This document shows, one piece after another, positions 15,252 to 22,607 of a stretch of DNA of 37,271 nt. Position 1 is the stretch's first letter, and every line of letters starts with the position of its first letter. Origin of the DNA: Betaproteobacteria bacterium. GTDB taxonomy: Bacteria > Pseudomonadota > Gammaproteobacteria > Burkholderiales > SG8-39. The translations under genes and the position numbers were made by a program. The stretch spans positions 1 to 37,271 of the forward strand of contig CANJXQ010000023.1 in NCBI GenBank assembly GCA_947478805.1. The letters run 5' to 3'. The notes below the pieces were generated by a model, which saw nothing but the letters and a program-made list of their open reading frames with translations, searched no databases and was not told the DNA's origin.

Positions 15252-16097
15252 TTACGCGTCTCGGTTGACGAGGATCCGCGCCGCTTCCTGGGCAGTCATT
15301 CCCACTTTCACGCCGATGGATGCGGCAAGCGTGTTCACGGCACTGATGATGCCGTCGCGCCAGGTGCTCAGGCCGTCGCCCATCATTGCGCGCCGCGCAT
15401 CGACGGTTGCGCCATACAGTCCCTCCGAAGCCACCTGCACCATTCCCGCAACCCCGGAATCCTCGCGCCCCTTGCCTCCATCGGAGCAAATGAAGCCGAA
15501 TGGACGGCAGCGGCGAAGGTACGGTAGTGCGCTGATGCCGGTATGCCCTGCCGTGAGCAATACGTTGGTGGCGTCCTCCTCCAGGCCGAATGCGATGGAG
15601 TCGGTGCAGATGATCAGCCGCCCCTTGGGGCCCTTTTCCATGACGGTCCGGTTGGTTACCTCGGATGCCGATGGTGCATCCGGATTGCTCTCAAGCATCA
15701 ATTTCGCCGCGTCCTTGACGCGCATGCCCGGGCGCACGCCGCAATCCGAGGCGGGCCGATTGACCATGCTGATGATGCCTTTCTCGTACAGGTCCACCCC
15801 GTCGCCCAGCCGCACGGTCATGACATCGGCAACCGCCCCGGGAATATTGAGCGCTTCCATGTACCAGAGGCCTGCAATGGAGGCGCCCGCCGGGCCGATG
15901 CCGCAGTCAACGCCGATCGCGCCGCGTGGAACGTGCTCGCAGATGAATCGTGCCGGCAACACGCCGCAATAAGAGGCATTGATGGCGATGTCGCGTCCAC
16001 GATTGCTTTCGTCGACGTCATACGCCGAGCCCATGCACATGATGCGGCCGCGGCTGTTGGAAAGAACTTCAGTCTGTTTGCCGGTGTCGTTTGCCAA
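15252..16097 (-). CDS. Internally duplicated protein of unknown function, possibly DUF1805-like
   Basis: 281 residues, not confidently recognised. Residues 17-139 and 159-281 align with a constant offset of 142 and no gaps; in the second part about 24 of 75 positions are identical. Shared motifs are D-x-G-x-G, AG, GA-x2-D, GDG, GIIS-x-VN, GV-x2-GM and AA, each present twice (for example RLGDG/MMGDG and RPGM/KVGM). The layout, including the closing GVKVGM...EAA block, resembles the single-copy DUF1805 (YunC) fold from memory; this is unverified. No signal peptide or membrane segment. The start is a TTG with GGAG eight bases upstream. The neighbouring diiron protein and Liv genes suggest a catabolic enzyme or binding protein. 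Confidence 0.75.
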   Translation of the reverse strand: MANDTGKQTEVLSNSRGRIMCMGSAYDVDESNRGRDIAINASYCGVLPARFICEHVPRGAIGVDCGIGPAGASIAGLWYMEALNIPGAVADVMTVRLGDGVDLYEKGIISMVNRPASDCGVRPGMRVKDAAKLMLESNPDAPSASEVTNRTVMEKGPKGRLIICTDSIAFGLEEDATNVLLTAGHTGISALPYLRRCRPFGFICSDGGKGREDSGVAGMVQVASEGLYGATVDARRAMMGDGLSTWRDGIISAVNTLAASIGVKVGMTAQEAARILVNRDA

Positions 16098-16117
16098 GAT
16101 GAGCGCTCCACAAATGG

Positions 16118-16154
16118 CGGGACCCGCTTCGCCGCACCGGCAAAGCGGGTCCCG
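16118..16154. other. 12-bp stem hairpin upstream of the duplicated-protein gene
   Basis: CGGGACCCGCTT (16118-16129) and AAGCGGGTCCCG (16143-16154) are perfect inverted repeats around a 13-base loop. GATTTTAAAA follows on the plus strand, so it is terminator-like only in the direction opposite to the flanking genes. In the minus direction it would lie in the 5' leader of the gene starting at 16097. Confidence 0.6.
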
Positions 16155-16212
16155 ATTTTAAAAATGACTGCAAAATGAGGGGATACATCCGCTCGTGCTC
16201 CCCCACATCAGA

Positions 16213-16236
16213 GGTTGCAAAATGCATTTTGCAACC
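16213..16236. promoter_or_regulatory. Perfect 24-bp palindrome between the diiron and duplicated-protein genes
   Basis: GGTTGCAAAATG (16213-16224) is followed directly by its complement CATTTTGCAACC (16225-16236), with no loop. A further half-site TGCAAAATG lies at 16169-16177. The absence of a loop favours a dimeric protein-binding site over a terminator, although GTTTTTAAC follows on the plus strand. Confidence 0.6.
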
Positions 16237-16257
16237 GTTTTTAACGAGCAGGACGGA

Positions 16258-17004
16258 TCAGGACTTGCCGACTTTCGTGAAGATGTTCCAAAGCTTGTAG
16301 TACAGGGCGGACGTTTCCACGGTGGCGTCAAACACCTGCTTGCGCGCCAGCGGCGTGATCGCATACTTGGCGACCATCTCGATACCCTCGTCGCCATGCT
16401 CCTGGTCGGCCATGATGTGCATGGTGAAGAACACCAGCTTGTCGTCCTTGATGCCGTAATTCTTCTTCAGCGCTGCGACCATTCGCGTGAATGTGTCCGG
16501 GACGAATGATTCCAGCCCGATGCCGATTGCCGACAGGGGCACGAACCAGGGGCGGCAGTTGGACATGAATTCAAAATACTCGGTGACCCTCCGGCCATCG
16601 GGCAGCTGCTCTTTCTTGCGCGTGGCCTCGACATCCATGCCGATCTGCTCCGCAAACTCCAGCAACAGTTCGGGATGCGCCTTGGTGTTGGTGAAAGTTC
16701 CCAGGCATTCTTCGGCGAGGTTCTTGGACAGGATGGCCCGCACATCTTCGTGCGGGCACGTCACATAGATTTGCCCGATCCAGGGAAGCATGTTGCGGAT
16801 ATGCAGGTAGAACTGCTCGGTGAACAGCCGCAATTGCGGTAGCGTCACGGTGCCGGCCTCCAATCCCAGGACGATCGGATGGTTCGCCATGCCGCGCCCG
16901 GGCTGACTGCACTGGGTGCGCAGCAATTCGACGAATGCCTTGGGCGTCATTGCCCCGAGTTCTTGTTGGGAGATGTTGTCCGTGCTTGTTCCGGATTCGC
17001 TCAT
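16258..17004 (-). CDS. Heme-oxygenase-like diiron oxidase/oxygenase (TenA/PqqC-like fold)
   Basis: 248 residues from the ATG at 17004, which has AGGAGG upstream. All-helical sequence of the TenA/PqqC superfamily. Candidate metal ligands are Glu98/Glu99 (NLAEECLG), His110 (KAHPELL), Glu165 (GLESFVP) and H196-x3-D200-x2-H203 (HIMADQEH). That last spacing is diagnostic of heme-oxygenase-like diiron oxidases such as CADD, UndA and the SznF central domain, and is not expected in cofactorless PqqC. Such enzymes use O2 for N-oxygenation, decarboxylation or C-C cleavage of small amines and acids. The substrate here is unknown. It lies on the same strand as the duplicated-protein gene, 160 bp upstream of it, and is divergent from the binding-protein gene. 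Confidence 0.8.
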   Translation of the reverse strand: MSESGTSTDNISQQELGAMTPKAFVELLRTQCSQPGRGMANHPIVLGLEAGTVTLPQLRLFTEQFYLHIRNMLPWIGQIYVTCPHEDVRAILSKNLAEECLGTFTNTKAHPELLLEFAEQIGMDVEATRKKEQLPDGRRVTEYFEFMSNCRPWFVPLSAIGIGLESFVPDTFTRMVAALKKNYGIKDDKLVFFTMHIMADQEHGDEGIEMVAKYAITPLARKQVFDATVETSALYYKLWNIFTKVGKS

Positions 17005-17088
17005 TTGTCTTTCCTCCTGTCGAATAAAAATGTTTTGCGCGAGTCCACTACGAAATTCGCGAACCATCGCGCCTGCTTAGGACATCGT

Positions 17089-17117
17089 TTGCATGATTCT
17101 ACGATAAGAATATCGTT
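17089..17117. promoter_or_regulatory. Divergent promoter/operator candidate between the diiron protein and binding-protein genes
   Basis: ACGATA-AGAA-TATCGT (17101-17116) is a perfect inverted repeat in an AT-rich part of the 305-bp divergent gap. On the plus strand TTGCAT (17089-17094) and TATCGT (17111-17116) have a 16-bp spacer. On the minus strand a TAGAAT -10 candidate is the complement of 17096-17101. The palindrome would overlap both. It does not match the 14280-14296 operator, so a different regulator may act here. The rest of the gap holds nothing else clear except an 8-bp palindrome TTCGCGAA at 17056-17063. Confidence 0.4.
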
Positions 17118-17309
17118 CTCATATATCGATCTTTTGCCGTCTGTCATCCTGCCGCAGCCGCTGCAATGTTGACCTGACTGGCACTGATGAGCGCACTGAG
17201 TATCACCCTCATTTGGGCGGTGTGTATACGCCTGTTTACACCCCGTGGCTTTCCTGCGACACTACTCGCCCGCTGCGCCGTAAGAATCTCATTCTATGGA
17301 GGAAATCCT

Positions 17310-18437
17310 ATGAAAATCCGATATCTGGTTCCTGTTGTCGCCATGGCGCTCGCGCCAAGTTTCGCCAATGCCGAAGACCTAGTCATTGGCGGCGTGTTGT
17401 CGCTGACCGGTCCATACGCATTTGTGGGCAAGTCTGCCATTCGTGGCATGGAAATGGCTGTTGAGGAAGTCAATGCATCCAAGTCCCTTGGCGGCAGTCG
17501 CGTACTCAAATTGGTCACCGAAGACGACGGCAGCAACAATAACCAGGCCATTACGCTGCTGACAAAGTTCGCCACCAACCCGAATACGCTTGCGATTGCA
17601 GGGCCGACGGCGAGCGCCACTGTCGTGGCCGCGGCGCCGGCGGCCAACGAGCACAAGATTCCAATGCTCGGCATCGCAGTGTCCACGGCAGTCAACGCGG
17701 CGGGTCCGTGGTCGAACCGAATCCTCAATTCACCGGCCACCTTGTTTGAGGCCCTCTCCGAGTATTCGTACAAGCGCTTCAAGCCAAAGTCGGTCATGAC
17801 CATTGCTGCGCGCGACAATGATGGTGCCGCTGCGCAATCGGTAGTCGCACGCAAGTGGTTCGAGGGCAAGGCGACCCTGCTGCCTGAGGAGTCGGCGCTC
17901 ATGGCGGATACCGATTTCAGCGCGCTCGCGACCAAGATCGCCAGCCAGAAGCCGAGCCTCGTGATCATCACGCTGAACGATGCCGCCGCCGCCAACATCA
18001 TTCTCCAGGCGCGCCAGGCGGGTGTCGGCAAGGAAGTGCAATTCATCAGCAACAACGCGACGGCGCAACCGTCTTTCATCAAGATTGGTGGCAAGGCGGT
18101 AGAAGGCACGGTGATGGCAACCGACGCGTTGCCGGAAATCAGGACGGACGCGATGACCAAGGCGTACGTGGCCAATTTCCAGAAGAAGTTCGGCGCAGTG
18201 CCAGATCAGTTCGCCACGATTGGCTACACCATCGTCAAGCTGTACGGTCAGGCCATAGGCAGTGTCAAGGGGACAGTGACCCGCGATAATGTGCGCAACG
18301 CGCTGGTGAACATCAAGAACGCGCCAGTCGTCATTGGTGACGGCAAGACGAACTTCAGCTTTGACAAGGATCGTAACCCGGTCTACGCGCCGATCATAGT
18401 TGAAGTCAGGGACCAGAAGCACCAGACAGCCCGCTAG
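17310..18437 (+). CDS. Leucine/aromatic-type periplasmic substrate-binding protein of the Liv transporter
   Basis: 375 residues. The start at 17310 has GGAGGA upstream and begins a signal peptide (MKIRYLVPVVAMALAPSFANA, cleavage before EDLVIGG). The mature protein is a type I periplasmic binding protein of the LivK group: GGVLSLTGPYAFVGKSAIRGMEMAVEEVNAS, LVTEDDGSNNNQAITLLTKF, and a central IAGPTASATVVAAAPAANEHKIP. It delivers the ligand to LivHM. It is encoded on the opposite strand from the liv genes, beyond iclR and the two enzyme candidates, which ties the module together. Ligand identity is not readable; the same family binds amino acids, benzoates and amides. Confidence 0.88.
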   Translation: MKIRYLVPVVAMALAPSFANAEDLVIGGVLSLTGPYAFVGKSAIRGMEMAVEEVNASKSLGGSRVLKLVTEDDGSNNNQAITLLTKFATNPNTLAIAGPTASATVVAAAPAANEHKIPMLGIAVSTAVNAAGPWSNRILNSPATLFEALSEYSYKRFKPKSVMTIAARDNDGAAAQSVVARKWFEGKATLLPEESALMADTDFSALATKIASQKPSLVIITLNDAAAANIILQARQAGVGKEVQFISNNATAQPSFIKIGGKAVEGTVMATDALPEIRTDAMTKAYVANFQKKFGAVPDQFATIGYTIVKLYGQAIGSVKGTVTRDNVRNALVNIKNAPVVIGDGKTNFSFDKDRNPVYAPIIVEVRDQKHQTAR

Positions 18438-18452
18438 ACGCTCTAGCGCAAG

Positions 18453-18494
18453 GCACCTCCGGATCGATCGGGCAACGCCGGGTCCCGGAGGTGC
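18453..18494. other. Inverted repeat between the binding-protein and SnoaL-like genes
   Basis: GCACCTCCGG (18453-18462) is perfectly repeated in inverse at 18485-18494, with a 22-base loop and no T-run. In the plus-strand transcript it would protect or attenuate message after the highly expressed binding-protein gene. Confidence 0.5.
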
Positions 18495-18608
18495 GGCGGC
18501 ATGGCGCTTGCCCGCGTCCCAGGGGACTGATGCTAGGTGACGTGCATGCGTGCCATCGCGCCCGCTGGGAACCGATACGTCCGTAAGCGTATCACTCAAG
18601 GAGAAGCC

Positions 18609-19175
18609 ATGACTGAATTGGAAGAATTGCGCAAGCGTGTCGAACGGCTCGAATCACGTGCCGAAATCTCCGAACTCATCAGCTCCTACGCGATTGCGTG
18701 CGATGAGCACGATATTCCGAGGCTCGGGGCGCTGTTCACCGAAGATGCGGTATTCGATACGCCGAGCCGGCTGATGGTGGCTAATGGTCGCAAGGCGATC
18801 ATTGACATGTTCATACAGGTCTTGGGTATTCGTGGTCCGGGGTATCACTGGACTCACGATCATTTCATTCGCGTCGACGCCGCGAATCCGGATCAGGCCA
18901 CCGGCTTGGTACTAAGCCACGCGGAAACTTCGCCGAACAAACGCCCGAGTCTGGCTGCCATGAAATACGAGGACAAGTATCGAAAGGTGTCGGGACGCTG
19001 GCATTTTGAAAAACGCGTGCTCAGCTTCCTCTACTATGTTCCGGCTGCCGAGTATCTGACTGCGTTGACTGGCGAGCTTCGGCTGGTGACGGCCACGGGA
19101 GAGCGCATGAAGGCCGACTATCCGGAGTCGCTGGCCTGCTGGCAGGACTTCGAGAAGGCCAAGAAGAAGGGGTAA
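18609..19175 (+). CDS. SnoaL/NTF2-like protein
   Basis: 188 residues from the ATG at 18609, preceded by AAGGAG. The N-terminal ELEELRKRVERLESRAEISELISSYAIACDEHD has a short coiled coil leading into the SnoaL-like cone fold. The domain continues with LGALFTEDAVFDTPSR, NGRKAIIDMF, YHWTHDHFIRVDAANPDQATGLVLSHAE and YEDKYRKVSGRWHFEKRVLS. This is the pattern of the SnoaL_4/ring-hydroxylating beta-subunit-like group, whose members are isomerases, dehydratases, cyclases or non-catalytic partners. It follows the binding-protein gene by 171 bp and probably shares its transcript. It may act on the product of the diiron protein; this is inference from position only. Confidence 0.8.
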   Translation: MTELEELRKRVERLESRAEISELISSYAIACDEHDIPRLGALFTEDAVFDTPSRLMVANGRKAIIDMFIQVLGIRGPGYHWTHDHFIRVDAANPDQATGLVLSHAETSPNKRPSLAAMKYEDKYRKVSGRWHFEKRVLSFLYYVPAAEYLTALTGELRLVTATGERMKADYPESLACWQDFEKAKKKG

Positions 19176-19211
19176 GGGTTTTTGCGGAATCGGTAATTCT
19201 GAAATGGCCTC

Positions 19212-19946
19212 TCAGTACTTGAACCCCCGGTGCAATGCAACCACGCCTGCGGCAAGATTGAAATATTCGACGTCTTCCAGCCCGGCCTGCTCCATCAGGT
19301 GCCGCATCGTCTCCTGATCGGGGTGCATTCGAATGGATTCCGCAAGATAGCGATAGCTGTCGGCGTCCCCCGCGATACGCTTGCCCAGCCAGGGCAACGC
19401 GCTGAAAGAATACCAATCGTAAGCGCGTTCAAGGGGTTTCCATACTCGCGAGAATTCCAGCACCAGGAGCCTGCCCCCGGGCTTTAACACGCGTTGCATT
19501 TCCGACAATGCGCGTTCCTTGTGAGTCATGTTGCGAAGTCCAAATGCAACGCTGACACAATTGAAAAACTCGGATGGAAATGGCAGCGCCTCGGCGTCAC
19601 ATTGGGCTAGCGGCAACAGATTTCCCTGGTCCAGCAAGCGATCGCGGCCGACATTCAGCATGTCGCGATTGATATCCGTTGCCCAAACCAGGCCGCTCTC
19701 GCCGACCCGCTCGGCAAATTGCCTGGCCAGATCTCCCGACCCGGATGCCACGTCCAACACGCGCTGCCCACGCCCAACTCCGCTTGCAGCGACCGTGAAT
19801 TTTTTCCATGCTCGATGCAGGCCAAGCGACATGAAATCGTTCATGACATCGTACTTGCCGGCAACCGAGCTGAAAACGCCGGCGACGTGATCCGCTTTTT
19901 CATCTTCGGGAACGTTGCGAAACCCGAAGTGTGTATCCGCGCTCAT
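19212..19946 (-). CDS. ubiE: UbiE, demethylmenaquinone/2-methoxy-polyprenyl-benzoquinol methyltransferase
   Basis: 244 residues from the ATG at 19946 ([21 protein letters not shown]). UbiE signatures: [31 protein letters not shown] motif [28 protein letters not shown], and the UbiE/COQ5 signature near [32 protein letters not shown]. It C-methylates the quinone ring in ubiquinone (and menaquinone) synthesis. It is 25 bp downstream of the DUF971 gene, so the two form an operon, and it converges on the SnoaL-like gene with a 36-bp gap. Its usual partners ubiJ and ubiB lie ~8.3 kb further along the same strand, beyond the Liv module. Confidence 0.95.
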   Translation of the reverse strand: MSADTHFGFRNVPEDEKADHVAGVFSSVAGKYDVMNDFMSLGLHRAWKKFTVAASGVGRGQRVLDVASGSGDLARQFAERVGESGLVWATDINRDMLNVGRDRLLDQGNLLPLAQCDAEALPFPSEFFNCVSVAFGLRNMTHKERALSEMQRVLKPGGRLLVLEFSRVWKPLERAYDWYSFSALPWLGKRIAGDADSYRYLAESIRMHPDQETMRHLMEQAGLEDVEYFNLAAGVVALHRGFKY

Positions 19947-19971
19947 GAGTGCGAGATTAGCATGGTGCGGT

Positions 19972-20355
19972 TCAGCTGGCCGCCGGCTCTCGCGATGCCC
20001 CTGCAGAAGCAAGTTTCTCGAGATATTTTTTCCACAGCCTGTCTTGTTCGCGGGCAAGGGAATGGAGATACTCCCAGGAATAGATTCCGGAAGCGTGTCC
20101 ATCGGAAAATCGCGGCTGAACGCCGTACGTTCCAACTGGCTCGAGTTCGAGGATGTCGACATCCATTTTCCCGATCTGGAGCACTTCCTGGCCCGGGCCA
20201 TGGCCTCGCACCTCGGCGGAAGGGGAATGCACGCGCAGGAATTCGTAGCTCAACTCGAATTGGGTTCCGTCTTGGAAGCACATCTCCATTTTCCGGGACT
20301 TCTGGTGCAGTTTGATTTCCGTCGGGACATGCGTCTGGGCGGGGGTACTGGACAT
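19972..20355 (-). CDS. DUF971 protein (gamma-butyrobetaine hydroxylase-like N-terminal domain)
   Basis: 127 residues from the ATG at 20355, which has GGAGC eight bases upstream; an ATG ten codons earlier is less likely. DUF971 features: [43 protein letters not shown], then [42 protein letters not shown]. The domain is a small zinc- or Fe-S-linked module in other proteins; the stand-alone form has no settled function but is commonly next to ubiE in betaproteobacteria. Divergent from phoB. Confidence 0.85.
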   Translation of the reverse strand: MSSTPAQTHVPTEIKLHQKSRKMEMCFQDGTQFELSYEFLRVHSPSAEVRGHGPGQEVLQIGKMDVDILELEPVGTYGVQPRFSDGHASGIYSWEYLHSLAREQDRLWKKYLEKLASAGASREPAAS

Positions 20356-20401
20356 TGGGCTGGCGCTCCAAAACAGGATCTGCATGGTAGCGGATTGCGG
20401 C

Positions 20402-20419
20402 GCGTAACAAAACTGTCAC
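20402..20419 (+). promoter_or_regulatory. Weak Pho-box candidate upstream of phoB
   Basis: A perfect half-site CTGTCAC at 20413-20419 follows an AAAA spacer (20409-20412). The expected first half-site (20402-20408, GCGTAAC) matches poorly. It lies about 50 bp before the phoB start, where autoregulation by PhoB would be expected. Confidence 0.3.
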
Positions 20420-20469
20420 GCAAAGTGAGTAAGATCGTAAAAATCCCTCGCGTTTCGACCAGATCGCTC

Positions 20470-21159
20470 ATGCCAGCCAACATACTCGTCGTCGAAGATG
20501 AACCAGCCATTCAGGAGCTGATCGCGATCAATCTGGAGCATGCCGGCCACAATGTGCTGCGCGCGCACGACGCGGAACAGGCCTCCAACATGGTCCGCGA
20601 AGTGCTTCCGGACGTCATCTTGCTGGACTGGATGCTGCCGGGTCAATCCGGCTTGGCTTTTGCAAGGCGATTGCGGGGCGACGAACGCACACGCGCGATT
20701 CCGATCATCATGCTGACCGCTCGCGGCGCAGATACCGACAAGGTTGCCGGGCTGGAGTCTGGTGCCGACGATTACGTTACCAAGCCGTTTTCACCGCGCG
20801 AACTCGTTGCTCGCATCAAAGCGGTCTTGCGGCGACGCTCACCGCAATTGACTGAAGAGCCTGTGGAATTGGGGGGATTGCGGCTGGATCCCGTTACCCA
20901 CCGTGTCAGCGCCGGCAATTCGGGGCTGGAACTTGGGCCAACTGAGTTTCGGCTTTTGCATTTCCTCATGACGCACCCCGAGCGGGTTCATTCGCGGGCG
21001 CAATTGCTGGACAAGGTCTGGGGCGACCACGTTTTTGTGGAAGAACGGACCGTGGATGTCCATATCCGGCGCCTTCGCATGTCCCTTGAGCCGACTGGTT
21101 GCGAGCGCCATATTCAAACCGTGCGCGGTAGCGGCTATCGGTTTGCCGCAACGCCCTGA
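20470..21159 (+). CDS. phoB: PhoB, phosphate regulon response regulator (OmpR/PhoB family)
   Basis: 229 residues from the ATG at 20470. The receiver domain has the acidic pair VVEDEP, phospho-acceptor Asp53 (ILLDWMLPG), Thr83 region MLTARG and Lys105 ([16 protein letters not shown]). The C-terminal winged helix has [31 protein letters not shown] and [16 protein letters not shown]...[11 protein letters not shown], the PhoB-type DNA-binding domain. It should activate phosphate-starvation genes after phosphorylation by the kinase encoded 92 bp downstream. The frame is open far upstream, but that part runs antisense to ubiE/DUF971 and is not coding. Confidence 0.92.
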   Translation: MPANILVVEDEPAIQELIAINLEHAGHNVLRAHDAEQASNMVREVLPDVILLDWMLPGQSGLAFARRLRGDERTRAIPIIMLTARGADTDKVAGLESGADDYVTKPFSPRELVARIKAVLRRRSPQLTEEPVELGGLRLDPVTHRVSAGNSGLELGPTEFRLLHFLMTHPERVHSRAQLLDKVWGDHVFVEERTVDVHIRRLRMSLEPTGCERHIQTVRGSGYRFAATP

Positions 21160-21251
21160 GAACAGAGGTTCTAATGCGCCATCCCCTGAGCGCATAATAG
21201 GAAAGCGCGACAGCCGGCAGCTGTGTCAGCGCGCAACTTATAGGGTCAATC

Positions 21252-22607
21252 TTGGATCGCGACGCACACAATCTGAGGGTCGGCGCAGTAATGGTTGTGC
21301 TTGCCGTCCTCGCTATTTCCGCGTCACTCTGGTTCTTGCTGGAGCCGGGCTGGGGCGCCGCAGTGGGGTGCATATTTGCGATATGGCTCCTTTGGAGACA
21401 TCTTGCCAACGCCGTTGCGCTTCTGACGTGGTTGCGCAACCCGGCACAGCCCGTACCGAATGGGTCCGGCCCATGGGAGGGGGTCTTCGCTGAATTGCAT
21501 CGGGTCGCCAGGACCCAGAGGCTGGAACACGAACGACTGACTTCAGCAGTGACGCGATTCCGCTCGGCCGGAACTGCCATGCCCGATGCGGTGGTGATAC
21601 TGGATGCGGAAAACCACATCGAGTGGTGCAATCCAATGGCGGAGCGCTTTCTCGGAATCGATATTGGCAAGGACGTTGGGCAGCCCATAATCAATCTCGT
21701 CCGTACACCCGATTTTGCGGCATACCTTCAGCAGAGGGCCTACGGCGAGCCGCTGGAGCTGAAGTTGGCGCGTAGCGAGGAGTTGATCCTGAGCCTTCGT
21801 GTCATTCCCTATGGCCAGGATCAGAAGCTCTTGTTATGTCGCGATGTCACGCAAGCCTCGAGACTGGAGACCATGCGTCGCGATTTCGTGGCGAATGTTT
21901 CGCACGAACTGAAAACGCCGCTGACAGTGGTCAATGGATTTCTGGAAACTCTGGTCGATGGCCGGATCAAGTTCACCGAAAGCCGGTCGCGGGAAATCTT
22001 CGGGACGATGCAGCATCAGACCGATCGGATGCTCAGGCTGGTTGAGGACCTGCTGACCTTATCCGCTCTGGAATCGAGCGCGGGCTTGTCGGTTGAAGAG
22101 GAAATTGATGTGGGCGCATTGCTACAAGGATTGCATGACGAAGCTGCGGCCTTGTCGGGCGGTCGCCACAAATTGCTCGTCGAATGCGACACGCCAGCCG
22201 TCATTGTCGGGAGCGATGCGGAACTCCGATCCGCGTTCGGCAACCTTGTGGCCAATGCCATCCATTACACGCCGTCGGGAGGGGAAGTTCGGCTGTCATG
22301 GCACATTCGGGATGGTGGGGACGGCGAATTTACCGTTTCAGACTCCGGCGTCGGTATTGAGCCACACCATATTCCTAGACTGACCGAACGCTTCTACCGT
22401 ATTGACCAGAGTCGCTCACGTGAGACTGGCGGAACCGGTCTTGGTTTGGCAATCGTCAAGCATGTCTTGACGCGCCATCAGGCTACCCTGGAGATATCAA
22501 GCCAGCCGGGCCGGGGCAGCCGCTTCTCGGCGATACTTCCTGGACGACGCTTGAAATCCGCAGTCACGCGCAGTCAACCCATAGTATTGAACGTGGCCCA
22601 GTCATAG
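21252..22607 (+). CDS. phoR: PhoR, phosphate regulon sensor histidine kinase
   Basis: 451 residues with a TTG start at 21252; an in-frame ATG 13 codons later is an alternative. Two N-terminal membrane segments (VMVVLAVLAISASLWFLL and WGAAVGCIFAIWLLW) lack a large periplasmic loop, as in PhoR. A PAS domain follows (about 100-200: DAVVILDAENHIEWCNPMAERFLG). The H-box is FVANVSHELKTPL with His218. N, G1 and G2 boxes are seen in NLVANAIHYTP, DSGVGIEP and GGTGLGLAIVKHVL. The last 34 bp overlap the 3' end of the convergent PilZ-like gene. The usual downstream phosphate genes (such as ppk or pst/phoU) are absent. Confidence 0.9.
   Translation: MDRDAHNLRVGAVMVVLAVLAISASLWFLLEPGWGAAVGCIFAIWLLWRHLANAVALLTWLRNPAQPVPNGSGPWEGVFAELHRVARTQRLEHERLTSAVTRFRSAGTAMPDAVVILDAENHIEWCNPMAERFLGIDIGKDVGQPIINLVRTPDFAAYLQQRAYGEPLELKLARSEELILSLRVIPYGQDQKLLLCRDVTQASRLETMRRDFVANVSHELKTPLTVVNGFLETLVDGRIKFTESRSREIFGTMQHQTDRMLRLVEDLLTLSALESSAGLSVEEEIDVGALLQGLHDEAAALSGGRHKLLVECDTPAVIVGSDAELRSAFGNLVANAIHYTPSGGEVRLSWHIRDGGDGEFTVSDSGVGIEPHHIPRLTERFYRIDQSRSRETGGTGLGLAIVKHVLTRHQATLEISSQPGRGSRFSAILPGRRLKSAVTRSQPIVLNVAQS

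Noticed and set aside
16143..16165. Rho-independent terminator on the plus strand
   Set aside because: The stem is followed by only TTTT-AAAA and no plus-strand gene reads towards it; iclR ends 0.9 kb earlier.
19915..20469. 185-codon upstream extension of PhoB
   Set aside because: Antisense to ubiE and DUF971; the receiver domain starts at the ATG at 20470.
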